A DNA stretch of 54,076 nt from NCBI RefSeq assembly GCF_003171515.1, contig NW_027093984.1:1-54076 (forward strand), in the 5' to 3' direction. The notes under the pieces are model-generated. The model did not search any database. It had not been told where the DNA came from and saw nothing but the letters and a program-made list of their open reading frames with translations. The DNA is from Pyrenophora tritici-repentis. Its lineage: Eukaryota > Ascomycota > Dothideomycetes > Pleosporales > Pleosporaceae. Both the position numbers and the translations under genes were made by a program. This document shows positions 34,078 through 45,100 of the stretch, piece after piece; position 1 is the first letter of the stretch; each line of letters begins with the position of its first letter.

Positions 34078-36176
34078 ACGTGTCTGTGCGCGTGATGCCC
34101 ATAATCGCGTGCCGCACACCCCACCAATATCGCGACGACGGCAAAGTTGAGGCTGTGCAGCCACGTACAATAACTATTATCGCGAGATTTTCCGGTGTAT
34201 TGATCTATAGACGTAGCTCTACAACTTTGTCTATCTATATTTTGCCGGAGTATTGACGGCCCGGCCGCGTCGGGTGGTTGTTGGTGGGGAGCCGGTGCAG
34301 CCACCTCAGCCAGAGTGCCACCGCCAGCACCACCCACGCGTCGTTTTTTTGGCTGTTGCTTTGCAGCGGGCTTTGAAGCCTTACGCTTGCCCGATTGGGG
34401 TTGTTGTATAGCCTTTGCAGCGTCGCGATCGCGTCGTTTGGCGTCAAGTTCGGCAGCCTTTACAGCCTTGGCTTCATCCCGCACCTTCTTTGCCTCCTCA
34501 CGCGCCGCCCGCGCTGCCTCTTTGATCTTAAGTTGATAGATCCTGTTGTTCTCCTTTGCCTCTTTCAACTCTATCTTATCAAGTAGCTCTTTCTCCTTCT
34601 CCTTCTCCTTCACTAGCTGCCTGAAGCGGGCCTCTCGAAGCTTGCACGGCGACCACCAAACTGCCCTGAATGGAACGCTTTTCGCTGCTGTAGATCTAGG
34701 GGAGGTTCGTGCCGATTGCGGGGCTTCTGGTGAACGTGTAGCGCCGCGCGCAGTGCGTCCTTCTCGTACTCGGCGATCTCTTTGGCAGCCTGGAGGCGGA
34801 GGAGTATTTCTGAGAGGTTGTTGGCCGCAATAGAGCTCGGATCGTAGGCCTGATTAATGAGGTTCGTGATAGTAGCTCTACTCACGTTCACTAGTGGCGG
34901 CGGTGCTGTTAGTGTTGACTTTCGGAACTTTTTAAGTACTACTTCGGGATCTATAGGAGCTATCCCAGTGGCTTTAAATGCCTTCAACGCGTGCTTCTTA
35001 ATGAAAGAGGAGTCCCAGGCAGGCTTGAAAAGACGGTAGAAGTCATCCTTCCTCACAGCTAAGAGACCGTGGCTCGCCTGGAGGTAGTGCTGCAAGCTGA
35101 GTGAGTACGCGGCTGCCAGAGGTTTGAACATTACCACATCGAGTGGCTGCAGCGTATGGGTACTATGGGGGGGTAGTATGAGTAACATAATATTGTGGGC
35201 GATCGCATAGTCAATAAACTCCATAGTAACGTGACTCCCATGGCCGTCAAGGATGAGTAAGCGTGTGTGATTGCCGGCCTTCTCCTTCGTATGGCGATCA
35301 AACACCTGTTCGAGCCATGCCAGGCCTACCTGATCATTGGTCCACCCTGAGGGACTTGAGGTAACGTAGACTGGATCGTCAATTGCGATATCATCAACCC
35401 ATCTGGCGTACATGTTGCCCGAAGTAGCTTCGTATATAATCGCGGGCGGTAACGTACTCCCATCAGCACATATAGCAGCGATAACAGTGATCCAATCTCT
35501 GTTGCCGTCCTGTATCACTTTCTTAAAGCCCCCAGTCTCATATTTCTGCTTACTAAACACTCTCTTACTCCTCCCCGTCACTCCAATAAGGAATCCCTTC
35601 TCATCCATATTATATACATCCTGCGCCCGAATATGGTGCTGAGCCATTTTAGTAGATAGTAGATCAAAGTACGACTCGTACTTGTATACAGAATCAGCCC
35701 GGTGGCGATTGCGGTCCAAACCAGTTGACCAACGTGATATAATCGCGTCGGGATGACGGTGAAAGAAGCGCGTCACCCAGCTTTGGGAGGTAGCCCTTCC
35801 GGCTATAGCACTAGCAAAGTTCTGGATCATAGTCCTCGTCGGTGGTAAGCCAGCATCAGTAAGCTCGTCAATGTGCTCTAGAAGCTGTAGCTCCTGGTGT
35901 GGGTGAAGGAGTTGCTGATTACGTGATTTGGCTTCATTTGAGCCCCGGATCTGTTGATGGCGTCGCGACAACGTAGAGCGATCAACACCAAAGCGGCGCG
36001 CAACCTCAGAGTATGTAAATTTATCTCCGGGATCACGCGATTCAATAGCTTCAATCGCAGCGTTGATACAACTCATGGTTGTGGAGTTATGGGTGGTTGA
36101 AGTGGTAAGGGTGGATTGGTGTTGATGTTGCGGGGTGTGCGGCACGCGATTATGGGCATCACGCGCACAGACACGT
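34078..36176 (-). mobile_element. Fot1/pogo element A', right copy
   Basis: 2099 bp and the same termini as element A. It shares TA 34076-34077 with element C and TA 36177-36178 with element B'. It is the inner end of the right arm. Confidence 0.93.
34230..36076 (-). pseudogene. Fot1/pogo transposase of element A', right copy, frameshifted tail
   Basis: From the start codon at 36076 the frame is open through the DNA-binding region, NMDEKGF, LDGHGSH and QPLDVV, unlike the left copy. It then loses one G near 34669-34671 (GGG versus GGGG on the left), which shifts the tail. A second loss of one base near 34287-34290 shifts the last residues, so the usual NTPAKYR end is out of frame. The catalytic core up to about 34620 is complete, and only the basic tail is affected. 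Confidence 0.88.
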
Positions 36177-36178
36177 TA

Positions 36179-37933
36179 TGTGGTCAGTGCGTGCAACAGT
36201 TCAGCCAATGCAACACCCCACCAAAATGCGTGCCTGCCAAAAAATGAAGCTTTTGACCACCACCACCAAAACGCTATTATCGCGAGGTTTTCCGGTGGAG
36301 TACTGGCATGATTGTATACTTGGTATATATCTACTGATATTTGCTGGGTAACCGCACGTTGCGGCCGCGCGCGGTGGTTTTAGTGGGAGGCTTGGCGGGC
36401 GGTGATGCATCACCACTACCACTTTCAGCCTCCACACAACACGACGCCGCTTTGATATTTTTTATTCTAAATTGATGAAGCTTTTCGCTTAGCTATATTC
36501 TACTTATCGCGAGCTTTTTGTGCGATTATAGTAGCGCAGTCTTGTGCCTTTTGAGCGCGCGCGACAGCTAGTTGTGCAGCCCTCGCATCACGCTCCTGCT
36601 GCCGCACTACTTTGGCCATTCCACGAGTCTCCCGTGCTGCTTGTGCCATCTGTTTTTTATACGCAGCTGCGGCAGCTCGCTCCCCCCTCTGTTGTTGTTT
36701 TTTTTTCTTTTTTTTTCATGGTGTTGCAGTTGTTCTGCTGCCTCGCGGGCTTAGCCTCTCTTACTGATCGAGGGCTCCACACCACTGCAATACTATGATA
36801 CTCTTCGTGCTGCTGCAGATCGACAAGCTTTCTATCAGATTTGCGGCGTTTTCTGGTAGTAATACTACCCCGCAGTTCCTTGTTTTCATGGTGTAAAGGC
36901 TCGTTCTGGATCTGCAATGGATGCAGCGCCTGTTTAAGCTGTTTGGCTGCATATTTCGATGTATTTGGCACAGCAGTGTCAAATAACTTTGACAGATCTC
37001 TCCAGCCATCTCCATCACCTGCCTCTCCAATTTCTATATCTATATCGGCTCGTCGTGGTGGTGTTTTGAAGCGTTTTATCATGACGTCGGGATCGCGCGG
37101 ATAGATCCCAATGGCACGAAAACTACTCAACATATCATTAGCTGTGAAAGCAGATGTATATTCCGCCCACAATATGCGTAGGAAATCACTTTTCCGCATA
37201 TCGAATAGTCCTTGACCGCTGTGGATTAGATGGGTGAGCTCGGTACTGTACGCAGCTACCAGATGTGAGTACACGCCAAGGTCGAGTGGCTGGAGGCTGT
37301 GAGTGGCGTGAGGCGGAAATACTGCGAGTAGTATTCGGTGGGTATGGCAGTACTCGATGAAGGAAGGCGGCAGGTGACTGCCGTGCCCGTCGACGAGAAG
37401 CGTCCGGTAGTCGCGTTTTGCTTTTTCCTTCGTGAGCCGATTGAACACCTGCTCAACTCAAGCCAGCGCGAGGTCATTGTTACACTATCCCGACGGGCTT
37501 GTACAGCAAAAAACGGGGTGTTTTCCCACCACTAGATCCTGCAGCTATCCATCGCAAAGACCCTCTACGCCCTCGTAGATTATCGTAGGATCTACTGAGC
37601 TCCCATCACCGCAGATACAGCCAATAATCATTATCCAGTCTCTACTGCCATCTTGGAGGAATTGCCGTACTTTCTTTTACTCCCAAAACTCCTTCGAAAA
37701 GATTCTTTTTGGTGGTGAAATACGGCCAAGTAAGAAGCCCTTCTCGTCCATATTGTAGATATTATGTGGCGCGACGTCATATTGATCAAGCTTGGCATAG
37801 AGGAGATCGAAATATGATTGGTATTTATTGCGATTGTTTGGCTGCGAACAGCCGCAGATGACTTTGGTGTTCTGGCCCCTATCCCTGACCCTATCCCTGT
37901 CGCTGTCTCTGCCCCTCTCGAGCTCTCCATAGA
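36179..37933 (-). pseudogene. Pogo/Fot1-family element B', right copy, 5'-truncated
   Basis: Mirror of the left element B with the same missing N-terminus and shared stops at Trp codons. The surviving frame 36657-37448 covers LVDGHGSH, LQPLDLG and the tail. The terminus at 36179 begins TGTGGTCAGTGCGTGCAACA and abuts A' through TA 36177-36178. A few substitutions separate the arms (for example Pro versus Thr after GHGSHL). Confidence 0.85.
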
Positions 37934-38090
37934 CGACAGAACCGACCGAACCGACAGAACCGACCGAACCGACCGAACCGACAGAACTGACAGAACCGAC
38001 AGAACCGACAGAACCGACAGAACCGACAGGACCGACAGAACCGACAGAACCGACAGACCGACAGAACCGACAGGACCGACAGGACCGACA
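37934..38090. repeat. 9-bp tandem repeat, right copy
   Basis: Complement of the left satellite, about 17 units. One unit is shortened to 8 bp and there are more GGTCGGTTC-type units. The two arms have therefore diverged here, or the consensus differs. Confidence 0.9.
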
Positions 38091-38236
38091 AAAAATTCTA
38101 ATGTAGTAGTTACAGTACATAGAGAAGAGTATGAAGAAAGGCAAATACGAAAATCGCTAGGGAACAGCGTTAGCCGTAATTAGTTTGTGAATCCCCTTCT
38201 CAGATAAAATGCGCTATCTGGCGCGATGGTATTATA

Positions 38237-38427
38237 CAGTTGTTAGCGATTGCGGCCTCACCCCTCCTTTCCCCCTGCACGTAAGCATTCTAAAGACTAG
38301 TCATTATTGGATCGGCAACTGACCAATCACATCGTCTATTTTCCTGCGAACATCTATACGGAAGTTAGGGCATTTAAACTTGTTACGTAGCTGCATGTAG
38401 GGGCGAAGCTGCAACCGCTAACAACTG
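38237..38427. mobile_element. 191-bp MITE, right copy
   Basis: Same element as 9695-9885 in inverse orientation, with TA at 38235-38236 and 38428-38429. Confidence 0.85.
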
Positions 38428-39127
38428 TAAAACAAGTGGTTGAAAATTATTTATTATATGTGTCCGGCTTTTGATTCCTTGCTGTTTTGTTCTCTTTACT
38501 TAGCGTGCATCGGACACGTGGACTATTTGGCTTGATCTTTGTGGTTGATTGTGTGTTCTCTCCTTTTCTTTGTATGGCGGATGTGCTTGTGCTTAGAGCC
38601 GAGTACCAAAAGGACTAAGAACAAGAGATCCGAAGTATTACAGGGATTGGGAGTCGGGAGCCTCATATTATCCGAAGGCTATCTCAAGGAGGGCGTCTCC
38701 TAACCGTAGTATTATCTTGGTCCATAAAAAATCCATTGCTACTACTTTATTGCGGACGCATACTTTATATTTAGGATATGATCATCTCTGTTTTGCTATT
38801 GAGTAAGACATATAGAGCATTAAAAACATAAGCTTATACTATTGTCGGGACATGCGCGTACAGCCAGCCCGGCGAGTTTTTCCGGGCCGGAAGCTTGGAC
38901 CACTGGTTAGACCAAGCTTCCCGCTTAGCTCGCAACCGTACATATGGAGATCTCTCCATCCAGCTCTTGCTCACTACTAATCAAATACTATACGCTTTGT
39001 TCGTTGCAACGACTGCTAGTATTCAACACCTTTGCCGTGTCAACAACTATCTATTATACCTACGGCTTTCATTCCTTGCAGGAGTTTTCGACCAACCAGC
39101 CCGTAAACTGGTACACGAAGTGCCATT
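38428..39127 (+). promoter_or_regulatory. PKS1 upstream region, right copy
   Basis: Non-coding interval between the MITE and the PKS1 start. It has CGG-N9-CCG at 38870-38884 and a palindrome with 10-bp arms, GGAAGCTTGG, at 38889-38898 and 38912-38921. A TATTATA-type stretch near 39050 could be a core promoter element. The overlapping open frames from 38895 and 38944 have no protein resemblance. Confidence 0.45.
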
Positions 39128-42100
39128 ATGGCACCCGCGTCTTCCAAAGAAAATCAGGAAGGTTCTGGCAAGGGACTGGATTACAGTTCGCTTCATGTTT
39201 CCACGCCTAATGAACCGGTCGCCATTATTGGTATGGCCATGCGCCTACCTGGCAATGTTAAAGGCGAATCCGACTTTTGGAACCTGCTTTCAGAAAAGAA
39301 AAGCGGACTCTGCGATATTCCTAGGAACCGATTCAATTTAGACGGGTTCTATGACTCGTCAGGTACGCGTGGAACAATTCCTTTCACCCAAGGCTACTTT
39401 CTCGACGGCGTTAATATCCAAAATTTCGATACGACAGTCTTTCCAACATCTAAGACAGAGTTAGATCGGCTCGATCCAGCCCAGAGGCAGCTCCTTCAAG
39501 TGGCTTACGAGTGTTTTGAAAGCGCCGGCATGTCTTCCTGGCGTGGTAGCAATACTGGGTGCTATATCGGCGAATTCGGCGAAGACTGGGCCGACGTCAA
39601 CGCAAAAGAAACGCAGCACATAGGCGGTTATCGTGCCACTGGGTTCGAAGATTTTGCTCTAAGCAACAGAATTTCTTATGAGTTTGATTTACGCGGTCCT
39701 AGCATGACTGTAAAGACTGCTTGTTCTTCATCGCTTGTCTGTCTTGATCTAGCATGCGAAGCAATTCGCAATGGCAAGTGTGACGCTGCACTCGTAGGTG
39801 GCATTAATCTGATTTTTTCACCAACTATGTGGATTACGTTGAACGACATGGAATTGTTATCTCCGAGGGGTCAGTCCAGGCCATTTGATGCCACGGCCGA
39901 CGGTTACGCTCGTGGCGAAGCTGTCAACATGGTTCTAGTCAGGAAGTTAAGTTCTGCTTTACGAGACAAGGATTCAATTCGTGCTTTGATTCGTGGAACT
40001 GGAGTCAACAGCGACGGTCGCACGTTGGGAATGGTTGTTCCAAATCCTCTTGCACAAGCAAATCTCATACGTCGCACCTACTCAGCCGCCGGAATACCAA
40101 ACCTGAGTGAAACGGCAATAATCGAGTGTCATGCTACAGGTACACAAGTAGGAGATTCACTTGAAGCTAAGGCTATAGCGGACTGCTTTGGTGATAAAGG
40201 TATCATTATTACATCAGTAAGTTGGTACATGTTTCTGAAGTGGAAGCTGTTGTTAATAATTTGTAGGTTAAAGCAAATGTTGGACACGCAGAGGGTGCAG
40301 CGGGATTGACTAGTGTGATAAAGAGTGTTTTAGCTTTAGAGCACCGCATGGTTTTACCAAATATCAGTTTCGAGACACCGAATCCAAAGAGTAGGTCAAG
40401 CATACGCCATAAACTCAGGATTTTTTTTAACTTTCCAAACAGTTCCTTTCAAGGAGTGCAAGCTCCATGTCCCGATCGAAACGGAACCTTGGCCTAAGGG
40501 CCGCGCTGAAAGAATCAGTGTAAATTCATTTGGCATTGGAGGTGTTAATGCACATGTACGTCTGCTTTCAATTTATATCGTTGCGGTAGTAAACAGAGAT
40601 CATGTAAAAGCAACATCACTAAACAGTAAATAGGTCATTATTGAATCGTATCGGCAATTCAACCTCGACTTGCAGATCGACGCTAAACGTGAGTCGCCTA
40701 TGAATTCTTAAATCACCGCAAGTCTCCGCCGCTGGCTTTCTAACTAATTTCTGTCCAGTTCGGAGATCTTCAACTAATGAAACTTGGTTCACACATCCGA
40801 GTGAGCAGACATATGTGGCACTCCCAGACGCAGGCAACCTTAACGATAAGACATCTCCGGTCGGTAACCAGCATGAATTCATCAACAACAGCTACTTCAA
40901 TAATGATGATTCTGAGAAAATTCGGTGCCAGCAGACCTCTGGGTCTAATTTGCTACTATTCTCTGCTTATAATGCAGAATCACTCCAAGAGCAAGTCCAT
41001 AGCCACATACAATTCGCCCAGGACCAGAGACAATTAGAACTCCATGACCTCGCATACACTTTGGCTAACAAGCGAGAACATCGTCCTCATCGCTCTTTCG
41101 TTGTTACAAGTGGACACATGTGCACGCCACAACTTTCAGATTCGCTCACTACCAGTGTTCCATCGGTTTTGGATGGCTGGAATGAGATCAAAGCTATTTT
41201 AGTATTCACCGGACAGGGTGCGCAATGGCCTACAATGGGGGCACACCTTTGGGATACAAACATCATTTTTAGGGAGACAATCCAGAAACTGGACCGATTT
41301 TTGCAGACTATGGAGACACCGCCACTATGGAAGATCGAGCACGAGTTGCATAAAGGCGAGAATGATAGCCGAGTGTACAGTGCTGAGCTTGGCCATCCTC
41401 TTTGTGTGGCTATACAGATAGCTCTCGTGGACGTTATTCGTTCTTGGGGAGTTATTCCCCATGGTGTGATTGGACATTCATCGGGTGAGGCAGCTGCCGC
41501 CTATGCCAGTGGAGCTATCACAGCGGAGGCTGCAATAGCAGTCGCAGCATCCCGCGGATTTAGTAATGTCCCAGTAAAAGAAGAGGGCTCCATGGCAGCA
41601 GTCGGACTTGGTAGAGATGATGTGTTGCCTTTTCTGTTACCTGGGGTGGACATTGCTTGCGAGAACAGTCAACTGAGCACAACTTTATCCGGAGATACAG
41701 AAGCTGTCAAGGAGGTCCTCAGAAATATCCAGGCCGAACGACCTGGAGTATTGGCTCGCCTCTTACGGGTGGAGAGAGCGTATCATTCTCACCATATGCT
41801 CCGGCACGGGGAAACTTATGAGAAACAAATCACGCCTTACGTCCAAAGCTGTAGCCCTACGATACCCTTTTATTCTTCGGTCACTGGAAAGCTTCTGACT
41901 GGAGACAGTTGTCTTGATGCGCAATACTGGCGTGCTAATATGGAGCGTCCTGTTCTATTCAACTCTGCTCTACGTTCTTCATTCGAAGAGATCTTACCAA
42001 GCGATACTGACAAGGCTGTTTTGATTGAGATTGGCCCTCATCCCGCGCTTGCTGGACCGATTGGCCAGATCCTCAGGGATACTGGCCGTAATAACCATAT

Positions 42101-45100
42101 CTTGCACATCGGCTCTCTTCGCAGAGGCAACCCTTGTGATGAGAGCCTGATGTATCTCGCTGGCAAGCTCTATCAACAAGGCCTCCCTCTGAATTACGAG
42201 GTTCTCTGTCCACCGGGGAAATTTGTCAAAAATCTTCCTCGTTACCCCTGGAAGCAAGATATAACCCACTGGCTCGAGCCACGGATTTCTCGAGAATGGA
42301 GATTTCGCGAACATCCCCCACACGAGCTTCTTGGAAGCAGAGTCTTCGAGTCAGCAGCCAATGAGCCTGTATGGAGAAAGGTATTCACTCTTAATGAAGT
42401 CCCTTGGCTAGCTGGACACGAAGTGAATGGCGATATCATTTTCCCTGCCGCTGGTTATATTGCCATGGTCGGCGAAGCTATTCAGCAATTGTCTGAAACT
42501 GAAGATGGAAGTTCTGATGGCACGTTCAGCATGAGGAATGTACGTATCGCCTCAGCGCTAGTTCTAAAGATGGATAAGATCACAGAAATCATAACAAGCT
42601 TCAAGAGAATCATGGTTGATTCGTCTGAAACCACTCCTTGGTTTCAATTCACTATCAGTTCTTTCGACGGAACGAGATGGGCCAGGAATTGTTTTGGCGA
42701 AGCAAGAGCGTCTCAAGACAGCTCTTTCGCATTTCCTCGACATATGGTAGCCCAGACTGGCTCATTTCCACGCAAGGTAGACGAAAAGACGTGGTATACC
42801 GGACTAAGGCATGTTGGGTTTAACTACACGGGTGACTTTGAGGGCATGCAGAATATCTCGGCCGCAACCACCATGAATGAAGCCAAAGCCACTGTTGAGA
42901 TTGTACATACACATGGAAAACCAAAGTGCTCTAGGTATGTGCTTCATCCAGCCGTCATCGACCAATTCCTCCAACTTATTGCTGTGGCATCCTCTCGTGG
43001 GCTGTGTCGAGACTTGAAAAGTATATCGGTCCCAACCTTCATAGAAGAGTTACTCCTGCATCCTTGTCCGGCTGATCATACTCTGGAAATAATGGCCAAC
43101 GTCACTAAGAAATCGGAGCGGGGCTCGATAGCCGGAAATGTTGTAGTGAAGAGTGCGGGATACCTCGGAGAGCCAGTCACTACAAGAATCGGCCTAAAAG
43201 GCCTCGAAATGAGCGCAATGACAAGAAGCAACGATGATGCACGAGTAAATACAATCCCGTTAATTTCGCAATTCGAGTGGATGCCACATAGCGATTTCGT
43301 GGACCTGAGAAAACACTTCCATCGAAAAGCACCGCGTATCAATGAGTGGCCATTGCTCGAGGAACTTGTTCTTCTTTGCATGTTCAACCATTGCGAAGGA
43401 ATCCAGACGAATGACGATACTGCCGAACATCTTGCCAAGCTCATGAAATGGATGCAAGCGCAGGTCCAACGCTATATACAGGGGCGAACAAGTTCGTAAA
43501 TCAAGACATCTTGCTAGAAAAGAGGAGTGTAGAGGAAAGAGTTAAACGCGTAGATGAGATTATGCGTGCACTCTCCTCATCACCTTATGCTGCTTTCTCC
43601 AAGGCAGCATTTCAACTCTTTTCCGTCGCGCCTGCGATTTTCAGAAATGAAATGCACCCTCTTCATGTTATGATGGAGAACAATGTTCTCACTGACTTCT
43701 ATGATGCACTCTCAGTTGACTCGGCTGACATGATCAGTATTCTGGCCAACACTAACCCAAACATGCGAATTCTCGAAGTGGGTGCTGGCACAGGAGGGAC
43801 AACAGCCAATATTCTGCGGGCTTTGACGTCATCCTATGGCGAGCGTCTGTATAGTGTCTACACTTACACAGATGTATCATCCGGGTTCATGGCAGCTGCT
43901 AAAGAGAGGTTCTCAAGCCATGCTGCAATAGAATACGCCGTACTGGATGTCACCAAAGATCCAGCTGAGCAAGGCTTTCAGTTGGGTAGCTTCGATTTGA
44001 TCATTGCCGCAAATGTTAGTTTCATTTCCTCTATTCCACCCATCACTCCTCTAGGTCGTGTATACTAATCGGCAACCATTTATACTTAGGTTTTACATGC
44101 TACTCCAAGCCTGAGAACAACTCTGTGTAACATGCGTAGTTTGTTAAGCCCAAGAGGGCGACTCTTCTTAGAAGAGCTCAACCCAGGTATGTGAAACGCT
44201 TTGTGCACTCACTAGTTCTTTCCTAGCAATTTATAGTGGGATTGTGCGGAAAGATGGAAATTTACTAACTAGTTCCAGAAATGATGTGTGTCAACTATGT
44301 CATGGTGAGTGCACAATTCTGTTTCGATTTCCCATCAAGGTATTAACAGATTTCTTTAGGGCTTCCTTTCCGGATGGTGGCTTGGAGCACTAGATGATCG
44401 CGTGGATCAGCCATTCATTTCACCAGAGAGATGGACGAAAGAACTTCTCGATGCCGGCTTCCCAAAACCCGAAGCAATCATCCTCGATGACGACGCGCCT
44501 TATCAACTCAACGCTGGGATCGTAGTAGCCCGTGAGAGCTCAGAACACACACTGTCACGGGTCAGTCTACTGTGCTATGATTCTGACGGTCGGTACGTTT
44601 CTGAGGTACGCCACTGTTTGGAAGCCTCAAACGTAACTGTTGATGTCTGTCATTTTGGACAACCATTACCACCACAAAACGATGTTATTTCGTTGCTGGA
44701 GCTTCAAAAACCCCTTCTACACGGAATCCGTGAGGAGACATTCGAAATTATCAAGAATTGTTTTTGCTCGCACAAAGCGCTTATTCTATGGATAATGCCC
44801 GCTGTACAAGTCGGTAAAGTAAAAGATCCACAGTCTGCTTTGACGCTCGGTCTTGCCAGAACTGCACGAAACGAATTAAGCCTCCCTTTTCTAACTGTTG
44901 AAGTCGATGAGACCTCCACAGGAGTAGGGGCTGCTGCGACTAAGATAACCAAGATTTTTCGTAAAACCAGATTCGAACATTTCAATCCGTCCGGATCTAT
45001 AGATCCGGACTATGAGTACGCCATTGTTCATGAAGAGATACTCATCCCACGCCTACATTGGCAAACATTATCAGAGGTGGTTGAAGGGATTCGGATAGAA

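Noticed and set aside
38895..39341. Open frames overlapping the PKS1 start (148 and 88 codons)
   Set aside because: Out of frame with the KS domain and present only as shadows of the promoter and first exon.
43481..43484. Programmed ribosomal frameshift in PKS1
   Set aside because: No slippery heptamer or downstream structure recognised, and such shifts are not known for PKS genes.
43465..43523. A 59-bp intron that would restore the PKS1 frame
   Set aside because: Poor donor (GTCCAA), and it would remove about 20 residues that align in length with PKS2. A one-base loss at the G-run explains it better.
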